A DNA stretch of 64,000 nucleotides, taken from assembly GCA_963555775.3 (NCBI GenBank), contig CAUVWY020000010.1, forward strand, positions 992,001 to 1,056,000, in the 5' to 3' direction. Positions 33,298 through 43,738 of this stretch are shown here, one piece after another; positions within the stretch are counted from its first letter, which is position 1, and every line of letters starts with the position of its first letter. Position numbers and translations under genes: made by a program. Under the pieces are notes generated by a model, which did not search any database, was not told the DNA's origin, and saw nothing but the letters and a program-made list of their open reading frames with translations. This DNA comes from JAJEDW01 sp963555775. GTDB taxonomy: Bacteria > Acidobacteriota > Terriglobia > 20CM-2-55-15.

Positions 33298-35738
33298 CGT
33301 GTTTCTCCCAAATTCGGGCCCGTATTCCGGGCGATCGATTCTGATTCTCTGGGCTGAGCCATCCTCAGCCGAAATGGGCCGCTCCGGACCACTCCCAGCA
33401 CAAGCGACGAGAAGCGGTAGTCATCGGTGGCCGCGTCACGGACGATGGATCGGACAATCGGCATATCGCCCGGTTCGAGGCCGCGGCCCAACGCGTAGGT
33501 CAGCAGCATTTCGGTTCCAGTACGGACGAATTGTTCGGAGCGGCCGAGAATCGCCTCTCGCAGTTCGACCGGGCCGCCGATCGGGCCAAACTCCCGGAGA
33601 ACGTGGATGACGCCCGATGAATCGATCGGAACATCGTCGTCATCCAGGCGCCAGCGTCCGATTCCATCGAAGTTCTCCAGTGCAAGACCGATCGGGTCCA
33701 TGAGTGCGTGACAGCCCGAGCAGGCCGGATTGTCGCGGTGTTGCTCCATGCGCTGACGCATGGTCAGGGGCACAGCACGGTCTTCATTCAGCGGCGGCAC
33801 GTTCGCCGGCGGCGGTGGCGGCGGAGTACCCAGGATGTTCGTCAGCACGTACTTGCCCCGCGTCACCGGCGACGTCCGGTTGGCGTACGAGTTGATGAGC
33901 ATGATGCTCCCCTGCCCCAGCAACCCCTTGCGATATTCGTCCTCTATCTGAACGCGGCGAAACTGGTTACCGTAAACGTTGGGAACCCCGTAGTGCCGGG
34001 CCAGGCGTTCGTTGATGAACGTGTAGTCGGAAGTGAGCAATTCCGGCAGGGGACGGTCTTCGCGCACGATGGTTTCGAACAGCAATTCGGTTTCGCGTTG
34101 TAACGCCTTTCGGAGGTTGTCGTCGAAGTCCGGAAAGACGTCGGAATCCGGGGTCGTGCTCTCGACGTTGCGCAAATACAGCCATTGTCCGGCGAAGTTG
34201 GCCCCCAAGGCCGCCGCGCGCTCATCGACCAGCATGCGCCGAACCTGCCGTTCGAGAACCGCCGGTTCCTGGAGTTGCCCGGCGATTGCCAGTTCGAGCA
34301 ACTCGTCATCGGGAATGCTGCTCCAGATAAAGAAGGACAGCCGGGCCGCCAGATCCAGATCGCCGATGGGATAGACCGCTCCCGGCGCCACATCGACGGG
34401 GTCCCGCTCCATGCGGAACAGAAACTGCGGGCTGACAAGCACATACACCAGCGCTGTCTGGATACCGGTATCGAAGCTTTTGCCCTTTTCGCGTTCCCGC
34501 TCGTAGAAACCGATCAGATCGTCCAGTTCCGTTCCTGTCAGGGGCCGGCGATATGCTCGACGTGCCAGGGTCGACAGGATTTCCCTGGCGCACCCGGGCG
34601 CCTCATCCTCCACGGACGGGTAGCACGAGAATATCTGGCGGCGGCTCAGGGAGTTCCCGGCGCCGGTCACGTCAAAGGGGCCTTCGATAGTGACGCGGTC
34701 GAGAACCGGAATGCCCGTGGGATCGATCGGGTCGATCCGTTCACGGATGAAGGGCTGCATCAGGTTCACTGTTGACGCAGAGCTTTTCTTCAGGAAAGCC
34801 ACACCTAAGCTGTGGGGACCGGCGGTAACGGGAAGACGGATCTGAAAGCGCTCTTCGATCTTGTCTCCCTCCGCTTTCGGGATCAGGTAGTTGGGCAGTT
34901 CGTCGTCGAAACCGCCAAAGCGGGCAAGCAACACGCGTTCGCCGTCGAACGTGATTTCCAGGTCATGCTGCTGTTCGAGACCCCGGATCAGTTCCACGGT
35001 GTTGCGCCACAGTTTGGGTTTGATGACATACTCGCCGTCGACCGGAAACGTGTAGTCGATCAGGACGCCGCCGCGGGTTCCGATCGGAAGGCCGTCGATA
35101 TGATCGTGCTGCGACAGATCGGGCGGAACCCGGAACGTCTCGACGGACGGGGTCATGCCGGTGTCGCCGATCGCCCAGCCCGTGATCTTCCACGCCGCGG
35201 CCAGATAGCGTTCCATCAAGGTAGGAGAGATTCCCAGAACCTCGGCCATATTGTCGAATCCGAAAGCATCGACATCGGGGGGAAGGAAGTCCCGAGGATC
35301 GACATCCAGACCCAACAGATCCCGAATCGCATTGCCATACTCGTAGCGGTTCAACCGATGCAAAACCTTGGGACCGGTATGCGTTTCGGATGTGGCGCCG
35401 TCGAGCGACGCTTCCAGAAAAGTGGCCAGACTGTCCATCGCCGGCGTTTCGGGACTCCGTGCGCCCGCCGGAGGCATCATTCGGCCCCGGAGCTTCCGTA
35501 TGACTTTTTCCCACGTTTCGGGATGCTGGGCGACATCGCCCAGTTCGAGGTCCTCAAGAGACAATCCGGCCACCTGGGCATCGGAATCGTGGCAGCCGAA
35601 GCAGTATTGTTCCAGGAGCGCGCGATGGGCGGCGATGGTCCCGGCCGGTTGCTGGCCGGCGTGGAGGACTTGTCGGCCGGAAAGGGTCAGGACCCCAAGC
35701 AGGGATACGCAAGAAACGAACAGAATCCTAGATCTCAT
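33294..35738 (-). CDS. DUF1592-family multi-domain haem protein (planctomycete-type cytochrome)
   Basis: The start is at 35738 (MRSRILFVSC), giving 814 residues. Domain order: signal peptide, N-terminal cytochrome-like CFGCH, DUF1587 (HRLNRYEYGNAIRDLLGLD), a carbohydrate-binding-like sandwich, DUF1595 (ARRAYRRPLTGTELDDL), DUF1592 (LDLAARLSFFIWSSIPDDELL), DUF1588 with a second haem motif CSGCH (NPACSGCHALMDPIG), and DUF1585 at the C-terminus. Two CxxCH sites suggest electron transfer in the periplasm. It is first gene of the unit DUF1592-DUF1552-ankyrin. The partner family is often linked with polymer or aromatic degradation, without proof. Confidence 0.9.
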   Translation of the reverse strand: MRSRILFVSCVSLLGVLTLSGRQVLHAGQQPAGTIAAHRALLEQYCFGCHDSDAQVAGLSLEDLELGDVAQHPETWEKVIRKLRGRMMPPAGARSPETPAMDSLATFLEASLDGATSETHTGPKVLHRLNRYEYGNAIRDLLGLDVDPRDFLPPDVDAFGFDNMAEVLGISPTLMERYLAAAWKITGWAIGDTGMTPSVETFRVPPDLSQHDHIDGLPIGTRGGVLIDYTFPVDGEYVIKPKLWRNTVELIRGLEQQHDLEITFDGERVLLARFGGFDDELPNYLIPKAEGDKIEERFQIRLPVTAGPHSLGVAFLKKSSASTVNLMQPFIRERIDPIDPTGIPVLDRVTIEGPFDVTGAGNSLSRRQIFSCYPSVEDEAPGCAREILSTLARRAYRRPLTGTELDDLIGFYEREREKGKSFDTGIQTALVYVLVSPQFLFRMERDPVDVAPGAVYPIGDLDLAARLSFFIWSSIPDDELLELAIAGQLQEPAVLERQVRRMLVDERAAALGANFAGQWLYLRNVESTTPDSDVFPDFDDNLRKALQRETELLFETIVREDRPLPELLTSDYTFINERLARHYGVPNVYGNQFRRVQIEDEYRKGLLGQGSIMLINSYANRTSPVTRGKYVLTNILGTPPPPPPANVPPLNEDRAVPLTMRQRMEQHRDNPACSGCHALMDPIGLALENFDGIGRWRLDDDDVPIDSSGVIHVLREFGPIGGPVELREAILGRSEQFVRTGTEMLLTYALGRGLEPGDMPIVRSIVRDAATDDYRFSSLVLGVVRSGPFRLRMAQPRESESIARNTGPNLGETR

Positions 35739-36036
35739 GAAAAACCGCACCTCCAGAGCCACACCCTCAAGTGGTGTTCCCTGACAGTCCGCAAGTGGGA
35801 TTAAATGTATTCGAGCCATGAATCGAGGTCAAGAGATAACTGCTCCATCAAGACGACTTGTACCCCCGGCCGGGTTCGGTTCATAAGCAAAACGCCGATC
35901 TCGGAAGCCCATGCATTATTGCATTGCATGCGAACCCTTGACCGCCGCGACGTGCGCACGCATTATATGTCAATTCAAGGTCATCCCGATCTTGCCGGTC
36001 ACTTCGAAGAACCGAAAAAATCAAGGAGAAGTTTCG

Positions 36037-37227
36037 ATGGCTAACCGACGCGTGCGAGTGTCCACGATAACGGTACTGGCCTTGGTGCTGGCGGTCATGC
36101 CGCTGGCGATGTCGGCGCATGCGCAACGCGGGGGCCGGGGCGGGGGTATTGTCCAGGGAGGCCCCGCCACGGAAGGGCCGCCGGAAGGCGTCGAACCGCT
36201 TCCGGTCGACCTGTTTACGTCCGAAAACTTCTATTTCGATCGGGAGAACTGGACCGACCCCCGATACACGCGGTGCAATACTCCACGTCAGTTGACCGAC
36301 ATGTGGAGGGCCGACCGGGTCGGGGCGTGGGGCGACTGTGCGCTGGACCGCGATATCGCGGACATCGTGAGCCCCTACGAATACGACACGGCCGAAGAAC
36401 ATTACTCGGCGTTAATGGCCGAAGCACGGGCAGAAGGCGGCCCGACCATACACACGCGGGAAACCCTGCCCGACTGGGATGGACGGTATCGCCGGGGACG
36501 CGCGGACGAACAGTGGATATGGGGCCGGAACCTCCAGACGGCAACCATACTCTCGCTGCTCACCCCGGATTATCAAGAACGCATGACCCAGCAGAATTAT
36601 CACGAAGCCGTGAACAATTCGCCGCAGTGGAACGCGTCTTTCTGTTATCCGGAAGGGTTGTTGCGCTGGTGGTCTCAGGCCGCCATCCGGGACATCGAGG
36701 TGTTGGTCACGCCCCATCAGGTGCAGTTCCTGAGCGGTGTGGCCGACAATTTTCTGCGCAAGATCCTCATTGGCCAGAGTCACGTCGAAGAGGTTCCACA
36801 GTGGTATGGCGAAACTGTCGGGTTCTGGAACGGCGAGACGCTGGTGGCCTGGACCTCGAACGTCATCGCGTGGACCCTGTCGCATTCCATGTTCGAATAC
36901 AGCGATGACCTCGAAATCATCGAAGTCATCAGGCCGAACGATGACGGCACGGGCCTGGTCGTGGAAGCCACTTTCTACGATCCGGAAGCGTTCATCCAGC
37001 CGCTCCATACCGTTACGCCATGGGACTTCGATGCCAGCCTGGACGATCCGGAGCGACGATATACATTTGTGGAATGCCGCGTCCAGAGTACGATCGTCAA
37101 TGGTCCCGACGGTCGGCCAACTCAGTTGATCTTCATCGACGATGGGTATATCGACTACTTCGGTCGGCCGTGGGCGCAAAACTGGGAAGAGTATTTCGAG
37201 CAGGGCTGGGAACGGCCTGCAAATTAA
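36037..37227 (+). CDS. Secreted protein of unknown function (Acidobacteria-type family)
   Basis: The start is at 36037 after AAGGAG. 396 residues with a signal peptide (1-29, ending AHAQ) and a GRGGG spacer. The C-terminal half carries ETVGFWNGETLVAWTSNVIAW and the acidic VVEATFYDPEAF, the same pattern (G-x-W/F-x-G-D/E-x-L, then DP) seen in the proteins at 53551 and 55485. It precedes a DUF6152 gene by 28 bases. Function is unknown; probably a periplasmic or surface beta-rich protein. Confidence 0.72.
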   Translation: MANRRVRVSTITVLALVLAVMPLAMSAHAQRGGRGGGIVQGGPATEGPPEGVEPLPVDLFTSENFYFDRENWTDPRYTRCNTPRQLTDMWRADRVGAWGDCALDRDIADIVSPYEYDTAEEHYSALMAEARAEGGPTIHTRETLPDWDGRYRRGRADEQWIWGRNLQTATILSLLTPDYQERMTQQNYHEAVNNSPQWNASFCYPEGLLRWWSQAAIRDIEVLVTPHQVQFLSGVADNFLRKILIGQSHVEEVPQWYGETVGFWNGETLVAWTSNVIAWTLSHSMFEYSDDLEIIEVIRPNDDGTGLVVEATFYDPEAFIQPLHTVTPWDFDASLDDPERRYTFVECRVQSTIVNGPDGRPTQLIFIDDGYIDYFGRPWAQNWEEYFEQGWERPAN

Positions 37228-37255
37228 CGACATCTCGCAAGACCCGGATCGAACA

Positions 37256-37717
37256 ATGAAAAAACGCGCAATCACCGTTCGGTTGGTTCGAGGACTCCTC
37301 GCGACTCTGTTCATCGCGGCGATGGCAGGCCCGGCCATGTCCCACCATTCCTTCTCAATGTACGATCAGACCATCTCTAGAAATCTTACGGGGAAGTTGA
37401 CACGGTTCATTCTCGGCGCCAACCACGCCCAGTTGATCTTTGAGTTGCTGGGACCCGACGGTGACCCCATTCTCGAGAATGGCGAACCGGTCGTATGGGG
37501 CGTGGAAACCGGTTCGGCGGCTTCTCTCGCACGCCGGGGGATCACGGTGAAGACATTCCAGTTCGGGACCGTCATGACCGTGACGCTCAATCCGTTGAGG
37601 GATGGCCGGAATTTCGGGGCGATGACCAATACCGCGGGAGGCATCATCAAGTGCGGCATGACGATGCCCGAAGGCGGGTGCACTGAACAGACCGGCGAAG
37701 TTTTTCTGCAGAACTGA
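37256..37717 (+). CDS. DUF6152 family secreted protein
   Basis: 153 residues. The signal peptide ends near MSHHS, and the mature part starts with the family hallmark HHSFSMYD. A beta-rich domain follows with LTGKLTRFILGANHAQLIFEL and a late pair of cysteines (KCGM...GGC). A second, more typical paralogue is at 60158. Members are small periplasmic proteins of unknown role, often next to the family encoded upstream (36037). Likely one transcript with that gene. Confidence 0.75.
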   Translation: MKKRAITVRLVRGLLATLFIAAMAGPAMSHHSFSMYDQTISRNLTGKLTRFILGANHAQLIFELLGPDGDPILENGEPVVWGVETGSAASLARRGITVKTFQFGTVMTVTLNPLRDGRNFGAMTNTAGGIIKCGMTMPEGGCTEQTGEVFLQN

Positions 37718-37808
37718 CCCCGTCCCCGAGTCCAGCGCGTGTCCCGGAAATTGGGTACGTTGAAAACCCGCCTCCCCTACGTCCGGACAATCTTTTGGAA
37801 CCTCATCG

Positions 37809-38792
37809 ATGAAACATCGACTGCCTTGTTTCCTGATTTCCTTCATCCTGATGGTCGCCGTACCACGGGCTTTCGGCGCCGCCCAACCTCCGCCGTGCGC
37901 CGACAAATTCATCGTTGCCGGCGCGGTGCGGACGGCAGAGGACATTCAGACATTCGTGCAATGCGCCTACGAGTTCGTCGAGGAAGTGGGGTTTACCGAG
38001 GCGCGGCGTGCCTTCAACGAGGACACTCGTTGGAAAAGCGGCCCGACTTATATCTTCGTCGTCGGAGTAGTCGCACTCGATCGGGCGCCACTTCTGGTCT
38101 TTCCGCCCGACCCTTCCAGGGAAGGATCGACGCTTGGTGTGCTGATCGACGCCTTCGGCAACAACTTCAGGGAAGAGCGGAATCGTACCGTGAACCACTT
38201 CGGCGAGGGCTGGAATTACTATACCTTCAGAAATCCGGCGACCGTACGGGACGCGCCAAAGGCGTCCTACGTCAAGAGCATCGATTGGGAGGGCAACCCG
38301 GCAGCGATCGGCGCGGGGATCTATCGCCGCGACATTCCCGGCGCGTGCGAGGCCGAAGAGGTCCATGCCATGGGGCTCGAGGCCGAGCCCTCGAGCGACC
38401 GACTGCAGGAGTTTGTCCGTTGCGCCGCGCTGGAGATTGAATCGAAGGGGTACTTCGCCTCGCAGGCGCTGTCCACGGATTCGCGGTGGACGAACAACTC
38501 GATCTACGTGTTCGGCCTGGATATGTACGGCAACACGCTGTTCAGCGGCGATCCCTACAGCCGGTGGTTCGGCGTCTTTTCGCGAGCTTCCGAGTTGAAC
38601 GCCCGTCTGGATGGACCCTTTGCCGGCCGCGACGTGATTGGAGTCGCGGACGCGTTCGGCGAAACCTTCCTGTACTACTCGACGCTCAATCCCGCCACCG
38701 GGAAGTCGGAACGCAAGGTTACGTTTGTCAAGAGGGTGGTGACCTATGGTCTGCCCATCCTGGTCGGCGCTGGCTATTATCTGGACGAATGA
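37809..38792 (+). CDS. Secreted double-Cache-domain protein without signalling output
   Basis: 327 residues. The signal peptide (about 1-23) is followed by two tandem single-Cache-type domains. Each has a W-x-Y-I/F-V-F strand, a Gly-rich phosphate/ligand-loop region and a closing aromatic/Lys-Gly-Ile/Tyr segment. The first contains YIFVVGVVALDRAPLLVF and GWNYYTF; the second contains NSIYVFGLDMYGNTLF and ETFLYYSTLNP. Cache domains normally sense small molecules outside the membrane and are fused to kinases or chemoreceptors. Here nothing follows, so it may be a binding protein that hands ligands to a transporter (an NCS2 permease is the next gene) or a sensor subunit. Confidence 0.75.
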   Translation: MKHRLPCFLISFILMVAVPRAFGAAQPPPCADKFIVAGAVRTAEDIQTFVQCAYEFVEEVGFTEARRAFNEDTRWKSGPTYIFVVGVVALDRAPLLVFPPDPSREGSTLGVLIDAFGNNFREERNRTVNHFGEGWNYYTFRNPATVRDAPKASYVKSIDWEGNPAAIGAGIYRRDIPGACEAEEVHAMGLEAEPSSDRLQEFVRCAALEIESKGYFASQALSTDSRWTNNSIYVFGLDMYGNTLFSGDPYSRWFGVFSRASELNARLDGPFAGRDVIGVADAFGETFLYYSTLNPATGKSERKVTFVKRVVTYGLPILVGAGYYLDE

Positions 38793-38919
38793 ACCCGTCG
38801 AACATCGTTTTGAGCACGCACGGCGACGTTCTACGCACACACGGTTCCGAACCCCGGCAACGTTTGAGTGTGCAGGCGGTCATTGGCAACAATAAATACC
38901 GATAAACCAGGTTTACACC

Positions 38920-40695
38920 ATGGCCACAGACGATTCGGGCGAGCGCACAGACATTCGATACCAACCCGACGAAAATCCCCCGCCAACGCTCGCCTTCGGT
39001 CTTGGCCTGCAGCTTGCTGTCCTCTGCGCGGCCGGCATCGTCCTGACCCCGGCGATCGTGATCCGGGCCGCCGGCGGGTCCGAAGCCTACCTTTCATGGG
39101 CCGTGTTTGCCGCGGTCGCGGTCAGCGGCGTCAGCACGATACTGCAAGCGGTGCGGGTTGGCCGGATCGGCGCGGGTTACGTCCTCGCCATGGGCACCTC
39201 CGGGGCCTTTATCGCGATCTGCGTCACGGCGATCGCCGCGGGCGGTCCGGCGATGCTTGCCACCCTGGTCGTCATTTCGTCTCTCTTCCAGTTTGCGCTT
39301 TCCTGGCGACTCTCGCTGCTCCGTCGGATCCTGACTCCCACCGTCGCTGGAACGGTGATCATGCTGATACCGGTTACCGTGATGCCGATCGTCTTCGATG
39401 GGCTGACCGACGTCCCGGACGGAGTCCCCGCACTGGCCGCTCCGCTGAGCGCACTGGCGACAGTGCTCATCATCTGCGGCATCTCGCTGAAGGCAACGGG
39501 CACGCTCCGCTTGTGGGCGCCGGTCATCGGCGTCGCCGCGGGCTCGATGTTTGCCGCGTACTATGGCCTCTACGATGTCAGCCAGGTGCGGGAGGCTTCG
39601 TGGGTCGGTCTTCCCGATGGCGGATGGCCGGGCTTCGATCTTGGATTCGGGCCGGTGTTCTGGTCGCTTCTTCCGGCATTCGTCTTTGTGACTCTCGTCG
39701 GCGCCATCGAGACCGTCGGCGACGCGGTCGCCATTCAGAACGTGTCGTGGCGGCGTCCCCGGGCAGTCGACTTCCGGGCGGTGCAGGGTGCGGTAGCCGC
39801 GGACGGACTAGGTAACCTTCTATCCGGCATCGCGGGCACAGTGCCGAACACGACCTATTCGACAAGCATATCCGTAACCGAACTCACTGGGGTCGGAGCC
39901 CGCAGCGTCGGCATTGCGCTGGGCGCCGTGTTCTGCTTGTTGGCGTTCATTCCCAAGGCACTCGCCGTGATCCTGGCGATTCCGGGACCGGTCGCGGCGG
40001 CCTATATCACCATTCTGCTGGCGATGCTCTTCGTGGTCGGCATGAAAATCGTCGTTCAGGACGGGATCGATTATCGCAAGGGACTGATCGCCGGCATCGC
40101 GTTCTGGACCGGAGCCGGATTCCAGAACGGGACGATATTTCCCGAATATGCCTCGGAATTCGCAGGCGGCCTGTTTCAGAACGGGATGACGGCAGGCGGG
40201 TTCGTGGCCCTTCTGATGACCCTGTTCATGGAGTTGACGGCCCCGCGCCGCCGTCGAATTCAAGTGGTATTCGATGCATCGGCCCTGCCGAAGATCAGGG
40301 AGTTTCTGGGTGGGTTCGCGTTCCGCAACGGTTGGAACCCGGCAATGGCCGACCGCCTCGATGCCGCCGCAGAGGAGGTATTGCTGACGCTCATCCAGCA
40401 GGATGAGGCCCGAGAGAAACCTGCCCGGAGGAACCTGTTGCTGGTTGCGCACAAGGAAGATGGCGGCGCCGTTCTCGAGTTCGTTGCCGCACCAGGAGAT
40501 GAGAATCTTCAGGATCGGATCGGGCTGCTTGGTGACCGGCCCACCGGAGACCTGGTCGAGCAGGACGTCTCGCTTCGGTTGCTGCGGCATATCGCGTCCT
40601 CGATTCGCCACCAGCAATACCATGGCACGGATATCGTCACCGTTCGCGTGGAAGCCCCAAAGCCGATTCGCGGGGCACAAAAGCGAAGCGATTGA
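38920..40695 (+). CDS. NCS2 (nucleobase:cation symporter-2) permease with C-terminal RsbW-like ATPase-fold domain
   Basis: 591 residues. Residues 20-440 are an NCS2-type uracil/xanthine permease with about 12-14 membrane segments and the motifs VAIQNVSW and NTTYSTSISVTELTGV, the latter on the half-helix that binds the base. After ELTAPRRRRIQ a soluble extension of about 140 residues follows (residues 452-580): FAFRNGWNPAMADRLDAAAEEVLLTLIQQ resembles the N-box helix of histidine-kinase/RsbW ATPases, and GGAVLEFVAAPGDENLQDRI resembles the G1 region. A transporter fused to such a domain is unusual and suggests ATP- or partner-dependent control. The substrate is probably a purine. Confidence 0.85.
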   Translation: MATDDSGERTDIRYQPDENPPPTLAFGLGLQLAVLCAAGIVLTPAIVIRAAGGSEAYLSWAVFAAVAVSGVSTILQAVRVGRIGAGYVLAMGTSGAFIAICVTAIAAGGPAMLATLVVISSLFQFALSWRLSLLRRILTPTVAGTVIMLIPVTVMPIVFDGLTDVPDGVPALAAPLSALATVLIICGISLKATGTLRLWAPVIGVAAGSMFAAYYGLYDVSQVREASWVGLPDGGWPGFDLGFGPVFWSLLPAFVFVTLVGAIETVGDAVAIQNVSWRRPRAVDFRAVQGAVAADGLGNLLSGIAGTVPNTTYSTSISVTELTGVGARSVGIALGAVFCLLAFIPKALAVILAIPGPVAAAYITILLAMLFVVGMKIVVQDGIDYRKGLIAGIAFWTGAGFQNGTIFPEYASEFAGGLFQNGMTAGGFVALLMTLFMELTAPRRRRIQVVFDASALPKIREFLGGFAFRNGWNPAMADRLDAAAEEVLLTLIQQDEAREKPARRNLLLVAHKEDGGAVLEFVAAPGDENLQDRIGLLGDRPTGDLVEQDVSLRLLRHIASSIRHQQYHGTDIVTVRVEAPKPIRGAQKRSD

Positions 40696-40956
40696 CAAAG
40701 CCGTTCCCTGAACCGCTCAACGTGGATGAACGCGTGAATCCGGCAAGCCCACACCGATCGACTGGGCCAATCGATACCGGGCGATTTTCAGCGAGCCGAG
40801 ATACTCGTCATTGAGAATCTCGCCGGGTGGCGGAAACTTCGACGGGATACCTGCTTATCGGGGTCTCAGGTTAAGAGGTTCTTGGGACTCCGATCAGAAT
40901 CTGTTTCCCCCGATGCTCGCCCAGGAGAGCAGTTTGCGCCCAAGCCAACCGGAACA
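40696..40956. other. Intergenic gap, no feature seen
   Basis: Between the NCS2 permease stop and the 3' end of the LRR gene (convergent). No reliable hairpin or small gene was recognised. Confidence 0.3.
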
Positions 40957-43738
40957 TCATCGCAGATTCAGGAACCACGGGTCCCCCGACTGCGTAAAGA
41001 AACGCAGTTGTCCCGCCGAGTATTGCCCCGCCGTACCGCCGAACAGGATGAATTGAGTGCTCCATCCACCCCCGTCGGCGATGTGCGGAAAGAATGTCGC
41101 TGAGGCCGGACTGACGGACTCATTGATCGGGGGAATCGATGTCATCAGAAAGTCGCCGCGTTCGTTGGTTCGTCCTCGCAGGCCGACTACCGCCAGGATT
41201 TTCGTTCGTGAATGAAAAGGTGAAGGGAACCTCGAGGAAATCCTGAGAATTCCTGAGAATGGTGCGGAGATCTCGGGGAAGAGCTCGTAGATGAACTTTG
41301 CGACTTGGCCCGCCGGCGGGATCTGGAGCGTTGCCGCAGGGCCAACCGCTTGGCCCTGGGGATCGGTCAGTTCCAAGGCTACAGTGACTGCTGCGGATCC
41401 TGTGTTGGCGATGGCCAGGCCGGTCTGGATCGAGCCAGCCTCGCCCGGCGGTCCGCCCTCCAATTCAACATACATCCGAAAACCCGATCCCACAGGGCGG
41501 GATGCCACGCCCGCCTCCGATACCGTGACGCCTTCCTTCTCAAGCGAAAAGATGACCAGCGCCGTCGGGGCAGCCGCTCCGGTATCCGGCACTACCCGCA
41601 CCGAGCCCGCATTGAGGACGCCGGCAGGATTCGTGGTGCGCAGGCGGCGGGAGCTACTCGGCGCGATCACGTAGGAGAACTCGGAGCCGATTCGTCCGTC
41701 GTCCAGCATGAGTGGGACCAGGGGGGCGACGGACGAGCCACGGCCTTGCCCGAAGAACCGGACGCTTCCTCCGATCGCACGATCGGTCGGGTTGACCAGA
41801 ACGATCTCTGTCGTCCACCCGGAACCGTCCACAAAGTGCGGAAGCACCGCCTCTTCGTAAGTGATCGATGAAAGCGGGGCGACAGGTAGTGTGGTGATCA
41901 GGAATTCGGAACGCACGTTGGTAAGTCCGCGGAGAGCCACCACGGCCACCGGAACCGAAGTGGCGTAAGAGAACGTACCGATCATCGGCATCGGCGCGTT
42001 GAATGGAGCCTCGTCCAGAAACTTCGCGATCTGAGTGTTGGCTTCGATGCTGAAAATCCCACTGCCGATCTTGACGCCTTCCTGATCCGTCAACGTAAAC
42101 GACACCGTTGCGGTTTCGTCATTCGGGTTCGCCATCGCCACACCGGTCGTTACCGCTCCGTCGACTTCAGCAAAGATACGGCCCTCCAGCGTGGCGGCCG
42201 TTGCCGGGACCGCGGCTTCGGTGACGCGCACCCCGTCCTTGGTGAGACCGTATATCGCCACGGCCGAGGGCGGGAACGTGCTGGCGCGCGGCTCGATACG
42301 GGCGTAGCCGACCTCCATCGAATCCGAGTCCCATGCGTTGCTCAGTGAAACGCCGCCCCGGTCCGGGACCCAGAACGACGTTGCATTCTCCAGCGGCCTC
42401 ATTCTGGCGAACTGTGCCAAACTGAAGCCGTTCCTGTTACGCGCCCTCACCCGAATAAGGCCCACATCGGTTGGCAGATCCGTTAACGCAGCCGTGATCG
42501 TCACCCCTTCACCCGCTCTCAGCATCGTCGCCGGAATCTCCTTCCAGTCGCTCCACTTGGGCGCGACCGATTCCCTGCCCTGTGGGGGGAAAATGGGTCC
42601 ATTGCTCCAGCTGTACTCGTAGCTGGCGGTGGGGTCGCCCGAGTCATCCCAATTCGCCCTTATCTGTCCCGGGGCCACCCAGATGGCGTCCAAGTGCAAC
42701 ACGTACAGACTGGGCAGATGGGACAACTCGATTGAGTTCAATCCCGTCAGAGGGTTCCCCCGGAAGCTGAAATACTGCAGTCTGGGCAGTCGGCCCAACT
42801 CGGGCGGGATGGGCCCCGTCAGCTGGTTGTGCTGGAGGTGCAGGTACCAAAGCTGGGACAGTTGGGACAGTTCGGGCGGGATGGGCCCCGTCAGCTGGTT
42901 GCGGTCGAGGTGCAACTGCTGCAGCTTAGACAGTTGGCTCAGTTCCACCGGAACGGGTCCTGTCAGCTGGTTGCCGCCAACGTCCAACCACTCCAGATGG
43001 GACAGTCGGCCCAGTTCGGGCGGGATGGGTCCTGTCAATTGGTTGTCGTAGAGGTGCAACGAATGCAGCCAGAACAGTCGGCCCAGCTCGGGCGGGATGG
43101 GTCCTGTCAATTGGTTATCGTAGAGGTGCAACCCCGTTAGCAAGGACAGTTTGGCGAGTTCGGACGGGATGAGCCCAGTCAACTGGTTGCCGCCGAGGTC
43201 CAGCACACCTAGATGGGACAGTTGGCCCAGTTCCGCCGGGATGGGTCCCGTCAGCCGGTTGTTGCTGCGGCCCAACGACTCCAGCTTCTGGGACAGTCGG
43301 CCCAGCCCGGGCGGGATGGGTCCCGTCAATTGGTTGTCGTAGAGGAGCAATTTCTCCAGTTGGGACAGTTGGCCCAGTCCGGACGGGATGGATCCCGTCA
43401 ACTGGTTGCGGCTGAAATCCAACCACCGTAGTTGGGTCAATTGGCCCAGTGCGGGTGGAATGGGTCCCGTCAGTTGGTTGCCGCCGAGCCACAACAGCTC
43501 CAGCTGGGTCAGCTGGGCCAGTTCGGGCGGGATGGGTCCCACCAACTGGTTGCTGCTGAGCCTCAACCACTCCAGCTGGGTCAGCCGGCCTAGTTCCACC
43601 GGGATCGGTCCCACCAACTGGTTGTTGCTGAGGCCCAACCACCCCAGCCGGGTCAATTGGCCCAGTCCGGGCGGGACGGGTCCCGTCAACTGGTTGCCGC
43701 CGAGGTCCAACCACTCCAACCGGGTCAGCTGGCCTAGT
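40957..43738 (-). pseudogene. C-terminal segment of an LRR surface-protein gene, separated by an IS1380-type insertion
   Basis: About 926 codons. The first third (up to about 42725) consists of plant-type LRRs of 24 residues with LTGPIPPELGQLTQLEWLxLSxNQ. After a linker come fibronectin-type III-like segments (APGQIRANWDDSGDPTASYEYSW) and two copies of a ~250-residue beta-sandwich module (EGRIFAEVDGAVTTGVAMANPND...; later YVELEGG...TGLAIAN). The same module is at the end of the NHL protein at 62148. The frame re-joins exactly with the N-terminal segment (45591-46132) if the IS and one target copy are removed. The interrupted protein would have been about 1,105 residues and secreted. Confidence 0.8.
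42730..43735 (-). repeat. Tandem LRR-coding repeat (72-bp unit)
   Basis: About 14 back-to-back 72-base units coding 24-residue LRRs, with a shared GGTCCCGTCAACTGGTT-like core. Two to three more units are at 45600-45835 beyond the IS. Such near-identical tandem units can expand or shrink by recombination. Confidence 0.85.

Noticed and set aside
42730..43735. CRISPR-like tandem repeats
   Set aside because: Regular 72-base units are an LRR coding repeat with no spacers; reading frame is maintained.
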